This document shows, piece by piece, positions 18,188 to 25,364 of a stretch of DNA of 33,080 nucleotides (the stretch's first letter is position 1; each line of letters opens with the position of its first letter). The DNA is from Bacteroidaceae bacterium (GTDB lineage Bacteria; Bacteroidota; Bacteroidia; Bacteroidales; Bacteroidaceae): the NCBI GenBank assembly GCA_017614465.1, contig JAGABW010000015.1, positions 1 through 33,080 on the forward strand, read 5' to 3'. A program made the position numbers and the translations under genes. Under the pieces are notes generated by a model, which had not been told where the DNA came from, did not search any database, and saw only the letters and a list, made by a program, of their open reading frames with translations.

Positions 18188-18227
18188 GTTAAAAGTGCTC
18201 AACGAACAGTCGTTCGGCACTTTTAAC
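18188..18227 (+). terminator. Long hairpin between araA and araB
   Basis: Outer arms 18188-18198 and 18217-18227 are an 11-bp perfect match; inside, AACGA (18201-18205) pairs with TCGTT (18210-18214) around ACAG. There is no T run after it, so it may be a processing or stability element rather than a true terminator. Confidence 0.5.
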
Positions 18228-18271
18228 TCTCGTTTATGTCATAATATTGTATAACATAATTATATTTCAAC

Positions 18272-19870
18272 ATGAGTTTAGATGCAAAACAAACAATCGA
18301 AGCAGGTAAAGCCATATTGGGTATTGAATTCGGTTCTACTCGTATCAAGGCTGTTTTGATTGACCAAGATAACAAGCCTATCGCTCAAGGTAGTCATACA
18401 TGGGAAAACCAATTAGTTGACGGACTTTGGACATATAGCATTGACGCTATATGGAATGGGCTGCAAGACTGCTACACAGACCTCCGCAAAAATGTAAAGG
18501 ATCAGTATAATACTGAAATCAAGACATTGGCTGCTATCGGTATCAGTGCTATGATGCATGGTTACATGGCATTCAACGACAAGCAAGAAATCCTTGTACC
18601 ATTCCGCTCATGGCGTAATACTAACACAGGTAAAGCCGCTGCAGAGTTGTCTGAATTATTTGTGTACAACATTCCACTTCGTTGGAGTATCTCTCATTTG
18701 TATCAATGTATCCTCGATAAAGAAAGCCATGTTAAGGATATCGAATTCCTTACTACACTTGCAGGATATATCCATTGGCAACTTACTGGAGAGAAAGTTC
18801 TTGGTGTTGGCGATGCTTCAGGTATGATTCCTGTAGATCCTAAGACAAAGGACTATGACTCTACAATGGTTGAGAAATTCGACAAGCTCGTTGCTCCAAA
18901 CGGATATAGCTGGAAATTGCGCGACATTCTTCCTAAGGTATTAGTTGCAGGAGAGAATGCAGGTTGCCTTACAGCTGAAGGTGCAAAGAAACTCGACGTT
19001 TCTGGAAATCTACAACCAGGTGCACCTTTATGTCCTCCTGAAGGCGATGCAGGAACTGGTATGGTTGCAACAAACGCAGTTAAACAACGTACTGGTAACG
19101 TATCAGCTGGAACTTCTTCATTCTCAATGATTGTGTTGGAGAAAGACTTGTCAAAACCATATGAAATGATTGACATGGTTACAACTCCTGACGGAAGTTT
19201 GGTTGCAATGGTACACTGTAACAACTGTACATCTGATCTTAATGCATGGGTTGGTCTCTTCAAAGAATATCAAGAATTGCTTGGTATCCCTGTTGATATG
19301 AACGAAGTATATGGCAAACTCTACAATAATGCTCTTACTGGAGATAAGGATTGTGGCGGTTTGATCTCATATAACTATATCTCTGGTGAACCTGTAACAG
19401 GTTTGGCTGAAGGTCGTCCTATGTTCGTTCGTTCTGCTAACGACAAATTCAACCTTGCCAACTTCATGCGTACACATCTCTACGCTTCAGTTGGTGTATT
19501 AAAGATTGGAAACGACATCCTGTTTAAGGAGGAAAAAGTAAAAGTTGACAGAATAACAGGACATGGCGGTTTATTTAAGACTAAAGGTGTAGGCCAACGT
19601 GTTCTTGCTGCAGCTCTCAACTCCCCTATCTCAGTTATGGAAACAGCAGGAGAAGGAGGAGCATGGGGTATCGCTCTTCTTGCATCATATCTTTGCAACA
19701 ATAACAACAATCTATCATTGGCAGATTATCTTGAAGAAGTAATCTTTGCCGGTAACACAGGTGTTGAGATTGCTCCTACAGAGGAAGAAGTTGCAGGATT
19801 CAATGCATACATCGAGAACTACAAGACAGGCTTGGGTATCGAACAGGCAGCAGTTAAATTCAAAAAATAA
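18272..19870 (+). CDS. araB: L-ribulokinase (FGGY family)
   Basis: This sugar kinase phosphorylates L-ribulose to L-ribulose 5-phosphate, the step between AraA and AraD. The 532-residue protein has the N-terminal phosphate-binding [15 protein letters not shown] (17-31), the mid-chain [13 protein letters not shown] region, and a C-terminal [20 protein letters not shown] that binds ATP in FGGY kinases, followed by [14 protein letters not shown]. The substrate is assigned from its position beside araA and araD; by sequence alone a xylulokinase-like role could not be excluded. Transketolase follows after 36 nt. Confidence 0.88.
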   Translation: MSLDAKQTIEAGKAILGIEFGSTRIKAVLIDQDNKPIAQGSHTWENQLVDGLWTYSIDAIWNGLQDCYTDLRKNVKDQYNTEIKTLAAIGISAMMHGYMAFNDKQEILVPFRSWRNTNTGKAAAELSELFVYNIPLRWSISHLYQCILDKESHVKDIEFLTTLAGYIHWQLTGEKVLGVGDASGMIPVDPKTKDYDSTMVEKFDKLVAPNGYSWKLRDILPKVLVAGENAGCLTAEGAKKLDVSGNLQPGAPLCPPEGDAGTGMVATNAVKQRTGNVSAGTSSFSMIVLEKDLSKPYEMIDMVTTPDGSLVAMVHCNNCTSDLNAWVGLFKEYQELLGIPVDMNEVYGKLYNNALTGDKDCGGLISYNYISGEPVTGLAEGRPMFVRSANDKFNLANFMRTHLYASVGVLKIGNDILFKEEKVKVDRITGHGGLFKTKGVGQRVLAAALNSPISVMETAGEGGAWGIALLASYLCNNNNNLSLADYLEEVIFAGNTGVEIAPTEEEVAGFNAYIENYKTGLGIEQAAVKFKK

Positions 19871-19906
19871 ATTTTGAAAAATCTATAACAAATACTAATA
19901 ATAAAA

Positions 19907-21928
19907 ATGGCAAATTCAATTCAGGTATTAAACCACGCAGCTGATAACATTCGTATTCTTGCTGCATCAATGGTTGAGAAAGCAAAGTCTGGACACCCAG
20001 GCGGTGCTATGGGTGGAGCAGACTTCATCAATGTTCTTTATTCAGAATATCTTAACTTCGATCCAGCAAACCCATCATGGGTTGGTCGTGACCGTTTCTT
20101 CCTTGACCCAGGTCACATGGCTCCAATGCTTTATGCTCAATTGGCTATGATTGGCAAATTCTCATTGGAAGAACTCGCACAACTCCGTCAATGGGGTTCA
20201 CCAACTACAGGTCACCCAGAATTTGAGATTGCACGTGGTATCGAAAACACATCTGGTCCATTAGGTCAGGGACATGTGTTCGCAATCGGTGCTGCTATCG
20301 CTGCAAAATTCCTTGCTGCACACACAGGAAACCCAACATTCTCAAAAGAGACAATATATGCTTACATCTCTGATGGTGGTATAGAAGAAGAAATCTCACA
20401 AGGTGGTGCACGTATCGCAGGTGTTCTCGGACTTGACAACATCGTGATGTTCTACGACTCTAACGACATCCAGCTTTCTACTGAAACTAAAGTCGTTATG
20501 AACGAAGATACTGCTGCTAAATACCGTGCTCTCGGTTGGGAAGTAAAGGAAATCAACGGAAACGACGCTCAACAATGCCGCGAAGCTATCGAATGGGCAA
20601 AAGGTATAAAAGGTAAACCAGCACTTATCATCGGTAAATGTATCATGGGTAAGGGTGCTCGTAAAGATGATAACTCTTCATACGAAGCAAACTGCAAGAC
20701 TCACGGTGCTCCTCTTGGTGGTGATGCATATCGCAACACAATCACAAACCTTGGAGGAAATCCTGATGATCCATTCAAGATCTTCGACGACGTAAAAGAT
20801 TTATATGCAAAACGTGCTGAAGAACTCAAATCAATCTGCGCTGCACGTTATGAAGAAGAAAAAGCATGGGCTGCACAAAACCCTGAAAAGGCTGCTCAAC
20901 AAGCAGACTGGTTCAGCGGAAAGGCTCCAAAGGTTGACTGGAGTGCAGTACAGCAGAAAGCTAACGATGCTACTCGTTCTGCAAGTGCAAGCGTATTGAG
21001 CGTTTTAGCAGAACAAGTTCCTAACATGATTTGTGCTTCTGCAGACCTTTCTAACTCTGACAAGACTGATGGTTTCTTGAAGAAGACAACTTCATTCACT
21101 CAGAACGACTTCAGCGGTGCATTCTTCCAGGCTGGTGTTGCTGAACTTTCAATGGCATGCTGCTGTATCGGTATGGCTCTTCACGGAGGTGTCATCCCAG
21201 CATGTGGTACATTCTTTGTATTCTCTGACTACATGAAACCAGCTGTTCGTATGGCTGCCCTCATGGAACTCCCAGTTAAGTTCATCTGGACTCACGATGC
21301 ATTCCGTGTAGGTGAAGACGGTCCTACTCACGAACCAGTAGAACAAGAAGCACAGATCCGCCTTATGGAAAAACTCCAGAACCACAGCGGAAAGAACTCT
21401 ATGCTCGTTCTTCGTCCAGCAGACGCAAAAGAAACTACAGCTGCATGGAAACTTGCAATGGAGAACACTGATACTCCATCAGCTCTTATCCTTTCACGTC
21501 AGAACATCAACGACCTTCCAGAAGGCAACGACTACAGCCAAGCAGCTAAGGGTGCTTATATCGTTGCAGGAAGCGATGCTAATCCAGATGTAGTTCTTGT
21601 TGCTTCAGGTTCTGAGGTTTCAACTCTCGTTGCTGGTGCTGAACTTCTTCGCAAAGATGGTGTTAAATGCTCAATCGTAAGCGTTCCATCAGAAGGTCTC
21701 TTCCGCACACAATCAGCAGAATACCAGAAGTCAGTACTTCCATGCGGAGTAAAACGATTCGGTCTTACTGCAGGGCTTCCTGTTAACCTCGAAGGTCTTG
21801 TTCCTGCTTGCAGCGGAAAAGTTTGGGGACTCAGCTCATTCGGATTCTCTGCTCCATACAAGGTATTGGACGAGAAACTCGGATTCACTGCAGAAAATGT
21901 TTACAAGCAAGTTAAGTCTATTCTCTAA
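19907..21928 (+). CDS. tkt: Transketolase
   Basis: Transketolase moves two-carbon units between sugar phosphates with thiamine diphosphate and feeds xylulose 5-phosphate from arabinose into central metabolism. The 673-residue protein has the N-terminal SGHPGGAMGG with His30, GHPEFE, SGPLGQGHVFAIGAA, the ThDP/Mg segment YISDGGIEEEISQG (where many transketolases read GDG), and the C-terminal THDAFRVGEDGPTHEPVEQ and LRPADAKE motifs. It is the last gene of the arabinose cluster, as in Bacteroides, and is followed by a strong terminator. Confidence 0.94.
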   Translation: MANSIQVLNHAADNIRILAASMVEKAKSGHPGGAMGGADFINVLYSEYLNFDPANPSWVGRDRFFLDPGHMAPMLYAQLAMIGKFSLEELAQLRQWGSPTTGHPEFEIARGIENTSGPLGQGHVFAIGAAIAAKFLAAHTGNPTFSKETIYAYISDGGIEEEISQGGARIAGVLGLDNIVMFYDSNDIQLSTETKVVMNEDTAAKYRALGWEVKEINGNDAQQCREAIEWAKGIKGKPALIIGKCIMGKGARKDDNSSYEANCKTHGAPLGGDAYRNTITNLGGNPDDPFKIFDDVKDLYAKRAEELKSICAARYEEEKAWAAQNPEKAAQQADWFSGKAPKVDWSAVQQKANDATRSASASVLSVLAEQVPNMICASADLSNSDKTDGFLKKTTSFTQNDFSGAFFQAGVAELSMACCCIGMALHGGVIPACGTFFVFSDYMKPAVRMAALMELPVKFIWTHDAFRVGEDGPTHEPVEQEAQIRLMEKLQNHSGKNSMLVLRPADAKETTAAWKLAMENTDTPSALILSRQNINDLPEGNDYSQAAKGAYIVAGSDANPDVVLVASGSEVSTLVAGAELLRKDGVKCSIVSVPSEGLFRTQSAEYQKSVLPCGVKRFGLTAGLPVNLEGLVPACSGKVWGLSSFGFSAPYKVLDEKLGFTAENVYKQVKSIL

Positions 21929-21947
21929 TATAAAATAGACATCAATT

Positions 21948-21992
21948 ATTGCTGTCCGCCAAACTATATTAAGCGGGCAGCAATATTTTTTT
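21948..21992 (+). terminator. Rho-independent terminator of the arabinose cluster
   Basis: Arms 21948-21959 and 21973-21984 pair over 12 bp with one wobble; a T7 run (21986-21992) follows. This marks the end of the arabinose cluster and the left edge of the accessory region. Confidence 0.88.
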
Positions 21993-22083
21993 ATATTAAA
22001 AATAACGGTAAGACAAGTCGCTATACTTATTTGATGGTATAGCATAAATATTGCTGTAATTCTTTCATGCATAATATTGTGCG

Positions 22084-22091
22084 TAACTTTC
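22084..22091 (+). promoter_or_regulatory. Weak -7-like box (TAACTTTC)
   Basis: TAACTTTC matches TAnnTTTG except for the last base and lies 19 nt upstream of the ATG at 22110, as for other short-leader genes here. Confidence 0.25.
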
Positions 22092-22109
22092 ATTTCTTGT
22101 TCACGAATT

Positions 22110-22376
22110 ATGTCGTCTGATACCGTACAGAGATATTGGCGGTCTTTCAAAGAAAAGAAAGAAAAGACATCTGTTGCCGTGCATAAATACGGACACATAT
22201 TCAAAGAAATTGTTGAAGATATAGTCAATCCTAAAGAAGTATCCCAAGAACTCATTCAGAAATATGGAATGTCATTCAACGAGAAAAGAAAGGAGATCGG
22301 ATTATCATTATTGACGATAGAGAAGTTACCAAGCAAGAAGCTGATTTGGTTATTACATCATGGGGGTATAAAATAG
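22110..22376 (+). CDS. Small charged protein of unknown function
   Basis: This is an 88-residue frame from ATG 22110, with no signal or membrane segment. It is rich in Lys, Glu and His and predicted mostly helical, with an amphipathic N-terminal half (residues 7-45) and a hydrophobic C-terminal end (LPSKKLIWLLHHGGIK). I do not recognise the family. It stands at the left edge of the AT-rich accessory stretch containing the immunity-like gene and RHS remnant, so it could be a solitary immunity or regulatory gene. An in-frame TTG at 22077 is less likely as a start because it lies upstream of the weak promoter-like box. Confidence 0.45.
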   Translation: MSSDTVQRYWRSFKEKKEKTSVAVHKYGHIFKEIVEDIVNPKEVSQELIQKYGMSFNEKRKEIGLSLLTIEKLPSKKLIWLLHHGGIK

Positions 22377-22433
22377 AATAGCAGAAATGTTATGGAGTAA
22401 GTAGAATACAAAGCAGGTGAATAAACTAAAACA

Positions 22434-22823
22434 ATGAGAAAGGTACATATAATAATGTTTGGAGGACACATTATAATGTGTTTGGTATTTTTTTTGATTC
22501 TTTTAGGAGGTGTTTGGGGGCCTAATACATATATGGCTTTTATATATCCTGTTATTGCTTTTATTTTTTTAGTAGCAGATATGTTTTTGACTACTTTTAC
22601 AACAGATTGCATTATTCATGTCACAAAGAAAAATCGTCTTCTGTTGATAATAACACGAGATATAGCAATCATTCTATTATGTTTTTGGCTCCTATCATAT
22701 TTAGAAAATGATTTTATATTAGTGGGAGGAACTATTAGTTATGCTTTTCCCAAGATTGTAAAAATCATATTATGTGATATAATAAATAAGCAAAAGTATT
22801 TGGATGTGTATATAGATATATAA
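22434..22823 (+). CDS. Small four-helix membrane protein of unknown function
   Basis: This is a 129-residue frame with about four hydrophobic segments: roughly residues 5-26, 32-54, 68-88 and 92-112, separated by short polar turns with Lys/Arg. It ends in a polar tail KQKYLDVYIDI. The tail is encoded by the first copy of a 34-bp tandem duplication, and the stop TAA (22821-22823) spans the copy junction, so the original C-terminus may have been different. There is no recognised family. Multi-pass membrane proteins of this size are common as immunity proteins beside polymorphic toxins, which would suit the neighbourhood, but nothing in the sequence proves it. Confidence 0.5.
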   Translation: MRKVHIIMFGGHIIMCLVFFLILLGGVWGPNTYMAFIYPVIAFIFLVADMFLTTFTTDCIIHVTKKNRLLLIITRDIAIILLCFWLLSYLENDFILVGGTISYAFPKIVKIILCDIINKQKYLDVYIDI

Positions 22824-22855
22824 GCAAAAGTATTTGGATGTGTATATAGATATAT
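22788..22855. repeat. 34-bp perfect tandem duplication
   Basis: The 34-nt unit at 22788-22821 is repeated exactly at 22822-22855, and the first five bases recur at 22856-22860. The unit length is not a multiple of three, so insertion or deletion of one copy shifts the reading frame across the end of the membrane-protein gene. Perfect identity points to a recent event. Confidence 0.95.
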
Positions 22856-22969
22856 AAGCAGATAGGCTTGTGGAAACTGATTGGGGATGTTTATTTCCCA
22901 TATGAGAACCCTCCGAATAGGAAAATGTCCCAGCACAAAACGTCATTGTATCTTTTCAAAAAAAAATAA
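22850..22969 (+). pseudogene. Possible C-terminal remnant of a toxin gene
   Basis: After a stop at 22847-22849 this frame stays open for 39 codons and ends at TAA 22967-22969, only 5 nt before the ATG of the immunity-like gene. The encoded stretch (LWKLIGDVYFPYENPPNRKM, then a basic end with KKK) looks like real protein rather than noise, but there is no start codon of its own. A toxin C-terminus ending directly before its immunity gene is the standard polymorphic-toxin arrangement, and the RHS remnant downstream supports that reading. No toxin family is recognised. The upstream part appears lost or shifted, possibly linked to the 34-bp duplication. Confidence 0.3.
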
Positions 22970-22974
22970 ACAAT

Positions 22975-23370
22975 ATGGATTACTCTTTATTTGATGATGT
23001 AAAGTGCATCTCTACGATATACAAAGATAAGATGCCAGATTTACAAGATATAGAAATCTTAAAAATGGTAATAATTCCAGGAAAAGATGCAGAAATTCGC
23101 ATATGCGTAGATACTACGGAATTGCCACAGGAAATGCCATCTGAATGGTTAGAACAAAAGGCTACTAACGTTCAAATATGGATTGCTTTTATGGGTATTG
23201 AATTTATTGAATTCAATATAACAAATGGTATGAATTGCAGTATGGCTCTTTCAAATAATAATGGTAAAAAACGTGTTTGCATTACAAACAATACAGATAA
23301 AAAAAGAATCTGCATTGATGCAAAATGGATATTTGCAAAAAAAATATCTGCATGCGCTGTATGGGTTTAA
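22975..23370 (+). CDS. Imm50-like immunity protein
   Basis: This is a 131-residue cytoplasmic protein without signal or membrane helix. The pattern MPDLQDIEILKMVII, a PSEWLEQKATNVQIWIAF segment with the Pro-x-x-Trp motif, then alternating beta strands and a final hydrophobic strand (ISACAVWV) resembles the Imm50 family of immunity proteins found next to polymorphic toxins. The match is from memory of the family pattern, not a search. It follows the possible toxin remnant by 5 nt and precedes an RHS-repeat remnant by 89 nt. It could be an orphan immunity gene kept against toxins of neighbouring cells. A perfect palindrome (23405-23424) lies after it. Confidence 0.5.
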   Translation: MDYSLFDDVKCISTIYKDKMPDLQDIEILKMVIIPGKDAEIRICVDTTELPQEMPSEWLEQKATNVQIWIAFMGIEFIEFNITNGMNCSMALSNNNGKKRVCITNNTDKKRICIDAKWIFAKKISACAVWV

Positions 23371-23404
23371 AACTGGACCGTGGATATGTAACGGTATTTA
23401 CTTC

Positions 23405-23424
23405 TGGGGATTTGCAAATCCCCA
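23405..23424. repeat. 20-bp perfect palindrome
   Basis: TGGGGATTTG followed immediately by its reverse complement, with no loop sequence of its own. It lies 35 nt after the immunity-like gene and may serve as its 3' hairpin, or as a protein-binding site. No T run follows. Confidence 0.6.
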
Positions 23425-23459
23425 CACATTCATATAAGAAGAAGATAATGCCAGAATAG

Positions 23460-23576
23460 ACTCATGCCAATGGTAACCCTGTCCTTGTAGAGAACGACTC
23501 AACAAGTGAGACAAGGGAACTCTGTTGGGACGAGTACAACCGTCTTACGGTATTTAGCGGTGCATCTTTAAAATAA
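23460..23576 (+). pseudogene. RHS-repeat protein remnant
   Basis: The frame opens right after a stop at 23457-23459 and ends at TAA 23574-23576. It encodes 38 residues including NGNPVLVENDS and TRELCWDEYNRLTVFSG. The NGN, the WD-E-NRL pattern and the spacing are those of RHS/YD repeats as found in Bacteroidetes RHS proteins. No start codon or further RHS sequence is present, so this is a leftover of a larger gene. It is oriented like the immunity-like gene, as expected when toxin cassettes are displaced within an RHS locus. Confidence 0.6.
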
Positions 23577-23606
23577 ATCAAAAGACGCTCGAATACAAAA
23601 AAGGCT

Positions 23607-24752
23607 TTATTTCTTAGGAAGTTTACTCAGATATTGTTCCAACCTGTCTAATCCTTCTTTGATTCGTTCTATTGAATTAGCATAAGAGAATCTGATATAT
23701 CCTTCTCCACGCGAACCGAAATCAATTCCTGGAGTCACACCCACATGTGCGTTTTCAAGGATGTCTAAAGCAAATTGCAACGAGTCATTTGTGAATTTAT
23801 GTGCATCGGCAAATATATAAAACGCACCCTGAGGGGCTGTTGGGATATCAAAGCCAAGTGAACGAAGACGGTCAAGCATATATAATCGGCGTTCGTTATA
23901 TATCTTTTTCGTCCTTGCTGTATAGTCATCTCTATCACGTAGTGCTGCAATTCCAGCCCTCTGAGCAGTACTTCCGGCACAAATCATAATATTCTGTTGA
24001 AGTTTTATCAATGACGGAATATATTGCATTGGAGCAATAAGATAGCCTAATCGCAATCCTGTCATTGCAAATCGCTTACTGAATCCATTCAGCACAAATG
24101 CGTTGTCGGAATATTCAAGGATGCTATGTGCCTTTCCTTCATACACCAATCCATGATATATCTCATCAGAGATTATTGGAACTCCCAAGGTTGACACTTC
24201 TTTCATAAACTCCTCGGAAAGGACTGCCCCAGTTGGGTTCATTGGAGAGTTTATGAATATTGCCGCCGTGTTAGGTGTTATTTTTTGTCTTATATCCTCT
24301 ACATTGTATTGAAAACCTTGTTCTGCATACAATGGCATATACACAGGTTTTGCGTGAGCTGCAAGAACAAAGTTTTTATAACAAGAATAACCAGGATTAC
24401 TTAATATCACTTCAGAACCATTGTCACATAACATCAGCATTAAGAACAAAATAGCAGGAGATGATCCACACGTTACCAGTATCTGTTCAGGCTTAATTTC
24501 CACGTTATATTCTTGTTTATACAACAAGGCTATTTCTTTTCTCAGTTCGATATCTCCGAGTGAAGAGGTATAGTGGGTGCGATGTTCCGCATATGCCTGA
24601 ATAACACTTTTTGAGACATTTTCCGACACATCAAAGTCTGGTTCTCCAACTTCAAGATGTATCACGTCAATGCCCTTCCGTTCCATCTCTTTTGCTTTAT
24701 CAAGAATGTCCATTACTATGAATGATGACATCTCGTTAAGTATTTTATTCAT
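23607..24752 (-). CDS. Pyridoxal-phosphate aminotransferase, class I/II
   Basis: This is a fold-type I aminotransferase of the aspartate aminotransferase superfamily, 381 residues. Motifs: VIHLEVGEPDFDV (30-42) at the substrate site, GSSPAIL binding the cofactor phosphate, NSPMNPTG (168-175), SDEIYHGLVY with the cofactor-contacting Asp and Tyr, the PLP lysine Lys226 in NGFSKRFAMTGLRLGY, and the C-terminal substrate-carboxylate Arg in EGYIRFSYA. The substrate cannot be assigned from sequence; aspartate, alanine or LL-diaminopimelate-type activity are all possible. It lies downstream of nrdG on the same strand with a hairpin in the 75-nt gap, so it may be transcribed separately. Confidence 0.9.
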   Translation of the reverse strand: MNKILNEMSSFIVMDILDKAKEMERKGIDVIHLEVGEPDFDVSENVSKSVIQAYAEHRTHYTSSLGDIELRKEIALLYKQEYNVEIKPEQILVTCGSSPAILFLMLMLCDNGSEVILSNPGYSCYKNFVLAAHAKPVYMPLYAEQGFQYNVEDIRQKITPNTAAIFINSPMNPTGAVLSEEFMKEVSTLGVPIISDEIYHGLVYEGKAHSILEYSDNAFVLNGFSKRFAMTGLRLGYLIAPMQYIPSLIKLQQNIMICAGSTAQRAGIAALRDRDDYTARTKKIYNERRLYMLDRLRSLGFDIPTAPQGAFYIFADAHKFTNDSLQFALDILENAHVGVTPGIDFGSRGEGYIRFSYANSIERIKEGLDRLEQYLSKLPKK

Positions 24753-24773
24753 ATTCTGTATGTTATTTAAGTG

Positions 24774-24802
24774 AATAAGCTATCCTGAACAGATAGCTTA
24801 TT
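24774..24802 (-). terminator. Hairpin downstream of nrdG
   Basis: An 11-bp perfect stem (24774-24784 with 24792-24802) and a 7-nt loop lie between nrdG and the aminotransferase gene. There is no T run on the minus strand, so termination is likely but not certain. Confidence 0.55.
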
Positions 24803-24827
24803 TAATTCCTGAATCAAGCACTAAGTT

Positions 24828-25313
24828 CTATATTGCAGATGCCACTTCAGTTTTTTTCCATAACTTAGAAGTAATATCAATAAAACCGTCTTGTTCTTTT
24901 TTATATAAACGCTGGTTGGTTGTCGGAGAATCCAAAGCCCCAAGATGTGCTATATAAGGTCCCACCTTGATATAATCGAACAATTGTTTGTCCACTGATC
25001 TGGGTACTCGTTGACGTCCACTATACCACCCTACCTTGAGTTTTGGATGATTAGCATGGATGTGTTGTGCCAGTTCACATAAAGTTTGCGGATCAGCATC
25101 ACCACCCATAAAGCACAGACAGGTTACATTTGCACCATATTGGACTATTAAATCATCAATAACCTCATTAGTCAACATCTCTCCAATATCATCCCATAAA
25201 TATTTACTATGACAATTCGGACAATGACATGGACAATTTGAAATGTTGACAGATAGTGTTACTTCATTTGGAATCTCCTGAAATACCACCCCTGTATTAA
25301 CATATTTCAGCAT
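24828..25313 (-). CDS. nrdG: Anaerobic ribonucleotide reductase activating protein
   Basis: NrdG is the radical-SAM activase that uses S-adenosylmethionine and a 4Fe-4S cluster to create the glycyl radical on NrdD. The 161-residue protein has the cluster motif Cx3Cx2C at Cys27, Cys31 and Cys34 (NCPCHCPNC), and CFMGGDADP, the glycine-rich SAM-binding segment. Length is normal for NrdG (about 150-180). It is encoded 51 nt after nrdD on the same strand, the standard operon order. Confidence 0.94.
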   Translation of the reverse strand: MLKYVNTGVVFQEIPNEVTLSVNISNCPCHCPNCHSKYLWDDIGEMLTNEVIDDLIVQYGANVTCLCFMGGDADPQTLCELAQHIHANHPKLKVGWYSGRQRVPRSVDKQLFDYIKVGPYIAHLGALDSPTTNQRLYKKEQDGFIDITSKLWKKTEVASAI

Positions 25314-25364
25314 TATCGTTGTAAAATATTTATATTGCTACATGAGGGTTATTTACTACACACA

